Shown: positions 1-5,222, numbered from the stretch's first letter. The stretch is DNA of 5,503 nt from JACDET01 sp038253825 (GCA_038253825.1 JBBSGT010000070.1:1-5503), one strand, 5' to 3'. Translations and numbers: made by a program. Notes: generated by a model from the letters alone, not told the origin.

Positions 1-38
1 ACGCTGATAACCAATGATTGCTTTGTCTGTAAATTCAC
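1..38 (-). CDS. Possible 5' end of a divergent gene, cut by the window edge
   Basis: On the minus strand a GTG at 38-36 opens a frame that stays open to the window edge and reads MNLQTKQSLVIS. A perfect AGGAGG lies at 54-49, ten bases before the GTG, and a CATAAT hexamer at 71-66 could be its -10 box. The overlapping ATG at 40-38 is followed at once by a stop, so it cannot be the start. Only 12 codons are visible, so no family can be named. The alternative is the tail of a plus-strand gene ending at the TAA at 40-42, since that frame is also open from base 1. I prefer the minus-strand reading because of the ribosome binding site. Confidence 0.33.
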   Translation of the reverse strand, partial: MNLQTKQSLVIS

Positions 39-81
39 ATAATCACCCCCTCCTGGAGAGCTCAGATTATGCAACAAAATA

Positions 82-139
82 TCATGTTTCTTATGTGAGG
101 TAACGAATCAGAGGTTTCATGTTTTTTGATGAGGTAATG
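82..139 (+). repeat. Imperfect direct repeat upstream of a promoter
   Basis: Bases 82-105 and 117-139 are two imperfect copies of one another, offset by 35 nt. Both begin TCATGTTT, continue with a T-rich stretch and end with an AGGTAA core followed by a G one base later. They differ by a few substitutions and about one indel. The second copy ends 7 nt before the -35 box of the gene at 187, a position where an activator or repressor could bind. It may equally be a decayed tandem duplication. The similarity is visible directly; a binding role is inference. Confidence 0.45.
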
Positions 140-146
140 CGATAAC

Positions 147-176
147 TTGACAGTGAATATGACTATACGATATTCT
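147..176 (+). promoter_or_regulatory. Sigma70-type promoter for the membrane protein gene
   Basis: A perfect TTGACA at 147-152 is followed after 18 nt by TATTCT at 171-176. Transcription would begin near 183, only about four bases before the ATG at 187, so the mRNA would be practically leaderless. There is no properly spaced Shine-Dalgarno sequence; an AGG lies just one base from the ATG. Confidence 0.6.
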
Positions 177-186
177 TGAGATAGGT

Positions 187-681
187 ATGTTTAGAAATAG
201 AAGTGTACAAATTGCTCTGGGTATCCTTATTCTTTTGATAATTGGCGTAGGTGGGTTCTTCCTTGTCGCTGGTAGTAAAGCAAAGCCAGTAACAGATCAA
301 ACAGTTGATGAAAACCTCATTCAAACGTTATCTCCTAAAGATATCGGTCTCTCACTCGAACCATCTTCTGACAAGAAAAAAGTTAAGTTTAAGATTGCAA
401 AAGCATCTGATATCAAATCTGTCGAATACGAACTTACCTATGAAGCTGATTCTACTAAGCAAGAAATCAGTGATGGCGGAGACGCGCGTGTACAACGCGG
501 TATTACAGGTGAAGCCAAAGTTGATGGTGCATCAATGTATGAATCTGATTATCTTGTTCTTGGAAGCCAATCAGCCACAGTGGTCCGATACGATACAGGT
601 ATAAAATCAGTCAAGCTAACATTAAAAGTTACCAAATCAAATAAGAAAGTCTACCAAGTTATCGATAATCTTACTCTTTAA
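187..681 (+). CDS. Membrane-anchored protein of unknown function
   Basis: The 164-residue product starts with a short basic segment (MFRNR) and one hydrophobic helix at about residues 8-28, which should act as an uncleaved signal anchor. There is no cysteine for a lipobox. The rest is polar and rich in Lys, Ser, Thr and Asp, with alternating hydrophobic residues from about 60 to the end (for example VEYELTYEA and VKLTLKV). This suggests one all-beta domain displayed outside the membrane. I do not recognise the family. The gene has its own promoter and lies 186 nt ahead of mraZ, so it is probably not part of the division operon, although it points the same way. The ATG at 187 is the only reasonable start because it precedes the membrane helix and fits the promoter. 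No convincing terminator follows the TAA stop, only T-rich DNA around 690-705. Confidence 0.85.
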   Translation: MFRNRSVQIALGILILLIIGVGGFFLVAGSKAKPVTDQTVDENLIQTLSPKDIGLSLEPSSDKKKVKFKIAKASDIKSVEYELTYEADSTKQEISDGGDARVQRGITGEAKVDGASMYESDYLVLGSQSATVVRYDTGIKSVKLTLKVTKSNKKVYQVIDNLTL

Positions 682-771
682 ACTTCATCATTTTTACTTT
701 TTCTTACAGAGCAAAGCACGACATCTGTACACTGATCGTTTGGTGAAACACTTCGAAACATATACCCTCTG

Positions 772-800
772 TTGACATCTTTTTATAAAAGGAGCAAAAT
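772..800 (+). promoter_or_regulatory. Probable mraZ operon promoter
   Basis: TTGACA at 772-777 is followed after 17 nt by CAAAAT at 795-800, a four-of-six match to TATAAT. This predicts transcription from about 807 and a leader of about 60 nt before mraZ. The same hexamer pair with the same spacing recurs at 5396-5424, which supports CAAAAT as a usable -10 in this genome. The rest of the 682-867 spacer shows nothing else apart from the operator repeats and a GAAACA pair at 744 and 755. Confidence 0.5.
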
Positions 801-804
801 AAGA

Positions 805-834
805 AAAGTAGTCAGAAGTAGGGGAAAGTAGTCT
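805..834 (+). promoter_or_regulatory. MraZ operator: three tandem 10-nt repeats
   Basis: Three head-to-tail copies of an AAGTAG core begin at 806, 816 and 826, exactly 10 nt apart, so they lie on one face of the helix. Written as seven bases plus a three-base spacer they are AAAGTAG, GAAGTAG and AAAGTAG. Known MraZ sites have this architecture: 10-nt-spaced direct repeats upstream of mraZ, with TGGG-type cores in Enterobacteria and AAAGTG-type cores in Mollicutes. The array overlaps the predicted transcription start at about 807, a position that fits autorepression by blocking RNA polymerase. The repeats are seen directly; MraZ binding is inferred from family knowledge. Confidence 0.75.
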
Positions 835-867
835 TACAAACCAGAATGCAAGGGAACTGAAGCAGCT

Positions 868-1305
868 ATGTTGATAGGACAATACGAAGGGAAAATTAGT
901 GAAAAACATCAAACAGGATTACCGAAAAAATTTAGAGAAGTACTTGGGGAAAAGCTGATCGTTACGAAAGGCTTTGAAAAATGCTTGATTGTTGTCTCTG
1001 AAGAAAATTGGAAAACGCTTTTGGAAGGAACTGAAGGCAAACCGTTTACGAGTAAATCGATACGGGAATTGCAGCGATTCCTGCTTGGGAATGCAACGGA
1101 TGTGGAGATAGACGTGAAAGGAAGGTTCGTCATTCCTGAATATTTAAGAGATTTTGCTCATCTGGATCAAGATGTTATATTTATCGGCATTCAACGTTTT
1201 GTCGAGATTTGGGATAAAAAACAGTGGGAGGAACATCAGAAAGAATCGGGGAAAAATATTGAATCGATTGCGGAACGATTAACAAGAGAACCGGGGTTAG
1301 ATTAA
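868..1305 (+). CDS. mraZ: Transcriptional regulator MraZ
   Basis: The 145-residue product is full length for MraZ, the regulator that opens most division and cell wall (dcw) clusters and binds its own promoter as a ring of double SpoVT/AbrB-like domains. Copy one covers roughly residues 1-52 (LIGQYEG, then LPKKFR, then GFEKCLIVVSEENW). Copy two covers about 75-120, with the classic DVKGRFVIPEYLR at 82-94 followed by VEIWD at 112-116. The first copy lacks the usual D-x-KGR: residues 11-15 are SEKHQ, so the Arg that binds DNA in E. coli MraZ (R15) is Gln here, while P19 and the KFR that follow remain aligned. The ATG at 868 gives the canonical N terminus; AAGGGA at 850-855 is a moderate ribosome binding site at rather long spacing (12 nt). 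rsmH follows after 43 nt. Confidence 0.95.
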   Translation: MLIGQYEGKISEKHQTGLPKKFREVLGEKLIVTKGFEKCLIVVSEENWKTLLEGTEGKPFTSKSIRELQRFLLGNATDVEIDVKGRFVIPEYLRDFAHLDQDVIFIGIQRFVEIWDKKQWEEHQKESGKNIESIAERLTREPGLD

Positions 1306-1325
1306 CTCCGTAGACCTCACTTTGA

Positions 1326-1346
1326 CCTTCTCCTAGGAGGAGAGGG
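1326..1346 (+). promoter_or_regulatory. Hairpin masking the rsmH ribosome binding site
   Basis: Bases 1326-1334 (CCTTCTCCT) can pair with 1338-1346 (AGGAGAGGG) as a nine-pair stem with one G-U pair and a three-base loop. The AGGAGG at 1335-1340 that should drive rsmH translation lies in the loop and the 3' arm. A second short helix, ACCTC at 1314-1318 with GAGGT at 1353-1357, could enclose it and place the ATG at 1349 in an internal loop. No T-run follows, so it is not a terminator. It may limit rsmH translation or couple it to mraZ translation, whose ribosomes stop only 20 nt upstream. Folding is read by eye; no energy was calculated. Confidence 0.5.
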
Positions 1347-1348
1347 AG

Positions 1349-2254
1349 ATGAGAGGTATTGGCAGGATGAATAATTATCATAGAAGTGTACTTTTACAAC
1401 AAACAATAGAACAACTCAATGTACAGTCCGGAAAACGGTATATCGATGGGACAATTGGTGGCGCAGGTCATACATTGGAAATTTTAAAACGGGGTGGAAA
1501 AGTGTTGGGAATTGATCAAGATCAGGATGCTCTGGATTATATTGAGAAAGAATGGAGAATAGAGAATGGAGAATGGAGTAAAAATTTAATTTTGGAGAAG
1601 GGGAATTTTAAGGATATTGCATTGATTGCAAAAGAGCATGGATTTATGGGAGTAGCAGGGATTCTTTTGGACTTGGGAATTTCGAGTCATCATGTCGATA
1701 CGCCAGAGCGAGGTTTTAGCTTTCAAAAAGAAGGACCTCTGGATATGCGGATGGATAAGGATCTGCACGTACAAGCAAGCGATCTGGTCAATGTTCTGAC
1801 AAAAGGTGAATTGTATGATCTCTTTACGAAACTGGGTGAGGAGAGATTTGCGCGAAGCATTAGCGCAAGTATTATTAGCGCTCGTAAAATAAAGCGCATC
1901 GAGACTACAACGGAGTTAGCGACGATTATTCGAAAAGCCGTTCCGTATAGCCAAAAAGATGTTAATCCGGCAACGAGAGTTTTTCAGGCTTTACGCATCG
2001 CAATCAATGATGAACTCAATAGTCTGATCGAAGCGTTACCGAAAGCGATAACAGTACTTGATAGTGGAGGAAGATTGGTAGTCATTTCCTTCCATTCCTT
2101 GGAAGATCGGATTGTTAAACGGACTTTTCTCGGATTTGCTGAGAAAGGGTTGGGAACTATTATTACGAAAAAACCAGTTATACCTACTGAGGAAGAAAGA
2201 GAACAAAACAAGAGAAGCCGAAGTTCAAAATTGCGCGTATTTGAGAAAGTTTAG
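1349..2254 (+). CDS. rsmH: 16S rRNA (cytosine1402-N4)-methyltransferase RsmH (MraW)
   Basis: The 301-residue enzyme uses S-adenosylmethionine to methylate N4 of C1402 in the 16S rRNA decoding centre. All family blocks are present in order: YHRSVLL near the start, DGTIGGAGHT (33-42, cofactor loop), GIDQDQDA (54-61), GILLDLGISS (104-113), RGFSF (121-125), LDMRMD (131-136), NPATRVFQALRIAIN (206-220), ISFHSLEDRIVK (246-257) and RSRSSKLRV (289-297). It is therefore complete and probably active. Residues 68-76 are an odd Trp/Glu/Asn/Gly-rich stretch made by a DNA repeat. I chose the ATG at 1349 because AGGAGG sits eight bases upstream; the ATG at 1367 (MNNYHRSVLL) matches the usual N terminus better and has a weaker AGAGG ten bases ahead, so it is a real alternative. 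It is the second gene of the dcw operon. Confidence 0.96.
   Translation: MRGIGRMNNYHRSVLLQQTIEQLNVQSGKRYIDGTIGGAGHTLEILKRGGKVLGIDQDQDALDYIEKEWRIENGEWSKNLILEKGNFKDIALIAKEHGFMGVAGILLDLGISSHHVDTPERGFSFQKEGPLDMRMDKDLHVQASDLVNVLTKGELYDLFTKLGEERFARSISASIISARKIKRIETTTELATIIRKAVPYSQKDVNPATRVFQALRIAINDELNSLIEALPKAITVLDSGGRLVVISFHSLEDRIVKRTFLGFAEKGLGTIITKKPVIPTEEEREQNKRSRSSKLRVFEKV
1548..1582 (+). repeat. Heptanucleotide tandem repeat inside rsmH
   Basis: Five consecutive 7-mers read AAGAATG, GAGAATA, GAGAATG, GAGAATG and a diverged GAGTAAA. They encode the stretch around residues 67-78 of RsmH (EWRIENGEW), placed between the cofactor-binding acidic motif and the next core strand, where family members vary in length. 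Because 7 is not a multiple of 3, only changes of three units keep the frame. The same repeat type occurs after ftsI at 4308-4342. Confidence 0.75.
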
Positions 2255-2281
2255 ATTTAAGAGGTAAGGCCTCAAGTTATT

Positions 2282-2566
2282 ATGAAAAAACCTATATTAA
2301 TTCTGAGTTTGTTAGGATGCATTATTGTCGTGCTTGCTTTGGTGCGTATTACGCTCGTAAATAGTATTTCGACAAACGGGATCAAACTGGTCGATATCCA
2401 AAACCAGATTGGTGCATATAAAAAACAAAATGAATTACTCAAAGAGAAATACCTTATGGCAGCAGCTTATACTTCTATCTCTGCAAAAGCCGAGAGCCTT
2501 GGTTTCGTTCCTGTGAAATCACAAGTTGATCTTTCTGCACCAATGCCTTTGGCTCGCGCCCAGTAA
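2282..2566 (+). CDS. ftsL: FtsL/DivIC-like cell division protein
   Basis: This 94-residue product has the build of FtsL: a short basic start (MKK), one membrane helix at about residues 5-24, a polar coiled-coil-prone segment at about 35-60 (IQNQIGAYKKQNELLKEKY) and an Ala-x-x-x-Gly-Phe element at 70-75 like the one ending the FtsL/DivIC domain. FtsL bridges the FtsQ/DivIB-FtsB complex and the FtsW-FtsI synthase at the septum. Sequence conservation in this family is low, so the call rests on topology plus position between rsmH and ftsI, where ftsL is expected. The spacer from rsmH is 27 nt. Its ribosome binding site is weak or distant: GAGG at 2261 and AAGG at 2266, the latter 12 nt before the ATG, within a small GAGG/CCTC hairpin. 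Confidence 0.78.
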   Translation: MKKPILILSLLGCIIVVLALVRITLVNSISTNGIKLVDIQNQIGAYKKQNELLKEKYLMAAAYTSISAKAESLGFVPVKSQVDLSAPMPLARAQ

Positions 2567-2612
2567 ATATCGAGTTTCATACTTCTGTTAGCTTTGATAC
2601 ACTAGAACGTAT

Positions 2613-4301
2613 ATGAATTGGCGTTATCGGATGACATTATTGTTTTTTCTGCTTGTTTTCGGACTCATTATCTGTAGATTATTTTATTGGCAAGTCGTCC
2701 GTGCACAAGAACTCTCCGCAATCGGTCAAGCCCAGTATGATAGACAGGTTACGACAATAGCGCAACGAGGAGAGATTAAGACATCAGATGGATTTTCGAT
2801 TGCTGCTGATAAATTAGCCTATCTCGTGTATGCAAACCCAAAAGTTGTCAAAGACAAAGATGAAGAATCGGATACACTGGGAAAATTACTGGATATTAAA
2901 AGCGCTACGATTAGCGCGCTGCTTTCAAGAGATAAATTTTGGGTTCCGCTAAAAGTTAATGTCGATAATTCCGTCAAAGAAAAAATTGAAGCGAAGAAGA
3001 TCCCTGGAGTTGGTTTTCAAGATGAGACCGTGCGATTTTATCCTGAAGCACCAATGGCAGCATCACTACTGGGTTTTGTTGGTAAAGACGAGAATGGCGG
3101 AAATAAAGGGTATTTTGGCTTGGAAGGTTATTATGATCGGCAATTACGAGGGAAAGATGGTACATCAATTGTGGTCCATGACGCAGCAGGACAGCCGATT
3201 CTCGCTAAGATGAATGATAGCACCATGAAGGTAGACGGAAGAAGTCTGCTCTTGCATATAGATCGACGAATCCAGTTTTTGCTCGATAATGAACTGAAGA
3301 ATGGTATTGCGAAGTATGGCGCACAAAATGGAATGGCGATCGTTATGGATCCCAAAACTGGTGGCGTTTTGGCAATGTCTTCTTTCCCTTCATTTGATCC
3401 ACGAAGTTTTCAAAATTATAATGAAAGTCTCTACAAAAATCCACTTATCTCTTTTGCCTATGAACCCGGCTCGACCTTCAAACCGATAGTTATGGCGGCA
3501 GCGATGAATGAAGGGCTGGTAAAGCCTGAGACACAATGTGATATATGTGCGGGGCCGGTAAAAATAGGTAGTTACGACATCAAAACATGGGATGATAAAT
3601 ATTTCCCAAATATCTCAATGACTGATATTATTGTCCATTCGGATAATACCGGAATGGTCTATACCGGAAGAAAATTGGGAATGACCAAGATGCTCTCATA
3701 TTTCGATAAATTTGGTATTGGTGATTCGACAGGTATTGATTTGCAAGGGGAAGTCTATCCGAGTCTGCGTCCAGAAAGTGAATGGTACCCCATTGATCAA
3801 GCAACAGCGACCTTTGGGCAAGGACTGACTGTAACACCGATTGATTTGATTACCGCCTTTACCGCAATTGCCAATAGCGGACAACGAATGGAACCACATG
3901 TCGTGGCAGCGGTGCAGACACCAGATGGGCAAACAATTCCCATCCCTCCCAAAAAACTTGATCAACCGATCTCTCCGCAAACAGCAAAAGTGATGACGGA
4001 AATTATGGTGAAAGCGGTCAATGATGGTGAATCTTCTTGGACCAGGATAAAAGGCTATCGTATCGCAGGGAAAACAGGTACTGCTCAGATACCGGTGGAA
4101 GGTCACTATGATCCGAATAAAACGATTGCGTCGTTTATTGGGTTTGCACCAGCGGATGATCCAAAATTTCTGATGTTGGTTGTGCTGAATCGACCATCGA
4201 CTTCAATTTATGGCGCAGAGACTGCGGCTCCTATTTTCTTTGATGCAGCAAAAAATATTTTGAATTACTATGGCATTCCTGCAGATCCGAGTGATGAGTA
4301 G
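2613..4301 (+). CDS. ftsI: Class B penicillin-binding protein, FtsI/PBP3-like transpeptidase
   Basis: The 562-residue protein cross-links septal peptidoglycan by D,D-transpeptidation on the outer face of the membrane. A membrane helix at about residues 7-24 is followed by the pedestal/dimerisation domain (about 45-200) and the penicillin-binding transpeptidase domain (about 235-550). The three catalytic motifs are intact: STFK at 287-290 (nucleophile Ser287), SDN at 343-345 and KTGT at 487-490. The conserved pedestal motif usually written RGxIxDRxG appears as RGEIKTSDG (52-60), lacking the Asp-Arg pair. A Cys-x-x-Cys occurs at 309-312. There is no C-terminal PASTA domain. Placement after ftsL makes FtsI the best assignment, although a PBP2/SpoVD-type name is possible. 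The start lies 46 nt after ftsL and has no clear Shine-Dalgarno sequence; the ATG at 2631 is less likely because it trims the N-terminal anchor region. It is the last gene of the operon. Confidence 0.94.
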   Translation: MNWRYRMTLLFFLLVFGLIICRLFYWQVVRAQELSAIGQAQYDRQVTTIAQRGEIKTSDGFSIAADKLAYLVYANPKVVKDKDEESDTLGKLLDIKSATISALLSRDKFWVPLKVNVDNSVKEKIEAKKIPGVGFQDETVRFYPEAPMAASLLGFVGKDENGGNKGYFGLEGYYDRQLRGKDGTSIVVHDAAGQPILAKMNDSTMKVDGRSLLLHIDRRIQFLLDNELKNGIAKYGAQNGMAIVMDPKTGGVLAMSSFPSFDPRSFQNYNESLYKNPLISFAYEPGSTFKPIVMAAAMNEGLVKPETQCDICAGPVKIGSYDIKTWDDKYFPNISMTDIIVHSDNTGMVYTGRKLGMTKMLSYFDKFGIGDSTGIDLQGEVYPSLRPESEWYPIDQATATFGQGLTVTPIDLITAFTAIANSGQRMEPHVVAAVQTPDGQTIPIPPKKLDQPISPQTAKVMTEIMVKAVNDGESSWTRIKGYRIAGKTGTAQIPVEGHYDPNKTIASFIGFAPADDPKFLMLVVLNRPSTSIYGAETAAPIFFDAAKNILNYYGIPADPSDE

Positions 4302-4307
4302 GAGTTT

Positions 4308-4342
4308 AAGAATGGAGAATAAGGAATAGAGAATGAATAAGA
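4308..4342 (+). repeat. Heptanucleotide repeat between ftsI and the convergent gene
   Basis: Consecutive 7-mers AAGAATG, GAGAATA, AGGAATA, GAGAATG and AATAAGA fill most of the 55-nt spacer between the convergent stop codons. The first 14 bases are identical to the start of the repeat inside rsmH at 1548-1561. The spacer shows no G+C-rich hairpin followed by T residues, so no intrinsic terminator is evident for either gene. Confidence 0.7.
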
Positions 4343-4356
4343 AATACTATTGAGGT

Positions 4357-4686
4357 CTAAAGTATAGGACTACCTGCTGGAACTTTGGCTTTTGGTTTGA
4401 GTGGTTGCGGTTTCTTTCCTTCAGCTGCGAGAATCATGCCTTCTGATTCTTCTCCCATCATTTTTCGCGGCGCGAGATTGAAAACAAAAACAAATTGTTT
4501 TTCTTTAAGATTTGCTGGATTGTACCATTGTTTGATTCCTGCAAGAATATTTCGTTGTCCATGCTCTCCAAAATCTACTGTTAGGCGCAGAAGTTTGTCA
4601 CTTCCTTCTTTCTCTTCACAGTTGATAACGGTCCCAACACGCAGGTCGAGTTTGGCGAAATCATCATAGGTTATTATGGGTTTCAT
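4357..4686 (-). CDS. tRNA-binding domain protein, MetRS-beta/CsaA type
   Basis: The 109-residue protein is a single OB-fold tRNA-binding domain (PF01588 type), as found at the C terminus of methionyl-tRNA synthetase, in stand-alone MetRS beta subunits and in CsaA. Visible blocks are FAKLDLRVGTV (10-20), SDKLLRLTVDFG (29-40), NILAGIKQWY (46-55) and the hallmark NLAPRKMMGEESEGMILAA (70-88). It likely dimerises and binds tRNA non-specifically, helping a synthetase that lacks the domain; a CsaA-like role in protein export is the alternative. The frame is open upstream to an ATG at 4722, but the start at 4686 fits the family N terminus and the promoter, whose -10 box would lie inside a longer coding region. 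It converges on ftsI and is not functionally linked to division. Confidence 0.9.
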   Translation of the reverse strand: MKPIITYDDFAKLDLRVGTVINCEEKEGSDKLLRLTVDFGEHGQRNILAGIKQWYNPANLKEKQFVFVFNLAPRKMMGEESEGMILAAEGKKPQPLKPKAKVPAGSPIL

Positions 4687-4692
4687 TCCCCT

Positions 4693-4722
4693 ATTGTAGC
4701 ATAGGAGAAAATTTTGTGTCAC
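4693..4722 (-). promoter_or_regulatory. Promoter of the tRNA-binding protein gene
   Basis: On the minus strand GTGACA (4722-4717) and TACAAT (4698-4693) are each five-of-six matches, separated by 18 nt. The predicted transcription start falls at about 4686, the A of the start codon, so this mRNA would be truly leaderless. The GGGG just before the ATG is too close to serve as a normal Shine-Dalgarno sequence and would not be transcribed. Confidence 0.6.
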
Positions 4723-4742
4723 TCCTTAAGTTCTAGAAACCC

Positions 4743-4751
4743 TGATATAAT
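4743..4751 (+). promoter_or_regulatory. Extended -10 promoter inside the intergenic stretch
   Basis: TGATATAAT is a perfect extended -10 (TGn followed by TATAAT at 4746-4751). No good -35 is present 17 nt upstream, which is acceptable for this promoter class. Transcription would start near 4757-4758. It points away from the tRNA-binding protein gene, making the two promoters divergent, and no recognised gene lies directly behind it. Confidence 0.45.
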
Positions 4752-4803
4752 TATAAATGGTGAACCCCTACTTCGTGCTGAATCTCCTGTTGAGACGCCT
4801 AAA

Positions 4804-4835
4804 AAACTCAAGATTCATATGAATCACCAAACTCA
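4804..4835. repeat. Perfect palindrome flanked by a direct repeat
   Basis: GATTCATATGAATC at 4812-4825 is a perfect 14-nt inverted repeat without a loop, the usual form of a dimeric regulator's operator. It is flanked by AAACTCA at 4804-4810 and again at 4829-4835, 25 nt apart. Such an arrangement could be an operator, a target-site scar or coincidence in AT-rich DNA. Confidence 0.4.
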
Positions 4836-4983
4836 GAGAATAAATGAATGCAAACAGGCGGGTGTATTAGCTTTGCACCCATTCATATTCACATATTTTC
4901 ACTCTCATATTCTCGAGAACGTTAGCATTAATTTTATTACATTTTTTTTCATAGTTATGATATTCTTTTGCTGGTAAAGAAGA

Positions 4984-5012
4984 TTGACAAAACTAAAGAG
5001 AATGAGAATAAT
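4984..5012 (+). promoter_or_regulatory. Promoter of the toxin-antitoxin-like module
   Basis: TTGACA at 4984-4989, a 17-nt spacer and AATAAT at 5007-5012 make the best paired promoter in the window. Transcription would start near 5019. Two TAAAGAGA copies at 4994-5001 and 5012-5019 sit in the spacer and at the start point, where an autoregulating antitoxin could bind. Confidence 0.65.
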
Positions 5013-5027
5013 AAAGAGAGGATGATT

Positions 5028-5222
5028 ATGAAAAATGATATCAAAGTATTGGAAAATAAATTAAAGAAAATTACAGGAGAAGATTCTTTGCCTTATGGAG
5101 AACTAGATAAAAATCCACCTATCAAATCCTTTAATGCTTCAGCATTTACTAAGTTAGCAAAAGAAGTAAAAAAAATTATGACTGAAGATGGGACATATTC
5201 AAATCTTAACCTCAAATCCTAA
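5028..5222 (+). CDS. Small protein, putative antitoxin of a PIN-type module
   Basis: The 64-residue product is charged and mostly helical in appearance: a Lys/Glu-rich N-terminal helix (about 3-17, IKVLENKLKKITGED), a Pro-containing middle (PYGELDKNPPIKSF) and a second amphipathic helix (about 37-52, ASAFTKLAKEVKKIM). I see no recognisable AbrB, ribbon-helix-helix or Phd DNA-binding domain, so the family is unknown. The antitoxin idea rests on context: small size, its own promoter with repeats, and a 35-nt overlap with a following PIN-like frame. I chose the ATG at 5028 because AGAGAGG ends six bases upstream and the predicted transcript starts at about 5019; the in-frame ATG at 5022 is adjacent, while the one at 4968 lies upstream of the promoter and is excluded. 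Confidence 0.62.
   Translation: MKNDIKVLENKLKKITGEDSLPYGELDKNPPIKSFNASAFTKLAKEVKKIMTEDGTYSNLNLKS

Larger units (their letters stand above)
4723..4983. other. Gene-poor intergenic stretch with palindromes and a plus-strand promoter
   Basis: About 260 nt lie between the promoter at 4693-4722 and the promoter at 4984. No convincing protein gene is present; a long plus frame through 4714-4977 lacks a ribosome binding site, conserved features and a sensible start. What the stretch does hold: an extended -10 box at 4743-4751; a 21-codon frame at 4757-4822 (MVNPYFVLNLLLRRLKNSRFI) whose ATG coincides with the predicted transcript start; a 14-nt palindrome at 4812-4825; a bulged hairpin at 4844-4886 (ATGAAT with ATTCAT outside, GGGTGT with GCACCC inside); TTCTCGAGAA at 4910-4919; and eight T residues at 4942-4949. 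Bases 4758-4800 are richer in G+C than their AT-rich surroundings. A small RNA or a decayed inserted element would both fit. Confidence 0.4.

Noticed and set aside
805..834. CRISPR-like array
   Set aside because: The repeat unit is 10 nt with no separate spacers and sits at mraZ; it matches the known MraZ operator design.
2575..2603. Internal promoter just before ftsI (TACACT at 2598-2603)
   Set aside because: The position would give a leaderless ftsI, but the -35 (TTTCAT) is poor and the hexamer match is modest, so support is insufficient.
3696..4106. 136-codon minus-strand frame inside ftsI
   Set aside because: It is the antisense shadow of the transpeptidase domain, with a Cys/His-rich unnatural composition and no promoter or ribosome binding site.
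4302..4356. Bidirectional terminator between the convergent genes
   Set aside because: Only a five-pair ATACT/AGTAT stem with a long loop and no T-run is present; most of the spacer is the heptanucleotide repeat.
4920..4950. Intrinsic terminator ending in eight T residues
   Set aside because: The only stem directly upstream is a four-pair AT helix (TAAT/ATTA), too weak for an intrinsic terminator.
4714..4977. 87-codon plus-strand frame
   Set aside because: It has no ribosome binding site, overlaps the -35 region of the divergent gene, and contains the extended -10 and palindromes. The translation shows no domain-like pattern and ends in low-complexity Phe/Ile.
4968..5027. Upstream ATG as the start of the 64-aa protein
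   Set aside because: It lies before the TTGACA/AATAAT promoter at 4984-5012; the ATG at 5028 has a well-spaced AGAGAGG.
187..5222. Recoding of TGA as glycine (code 25, seen in some CPR lineages)
   Set aside because: The main genes end in TAA or TAG, which prompted the check. All are full length with GGN glycines and no in-frame TGA, so the standard bacterial code is enough.
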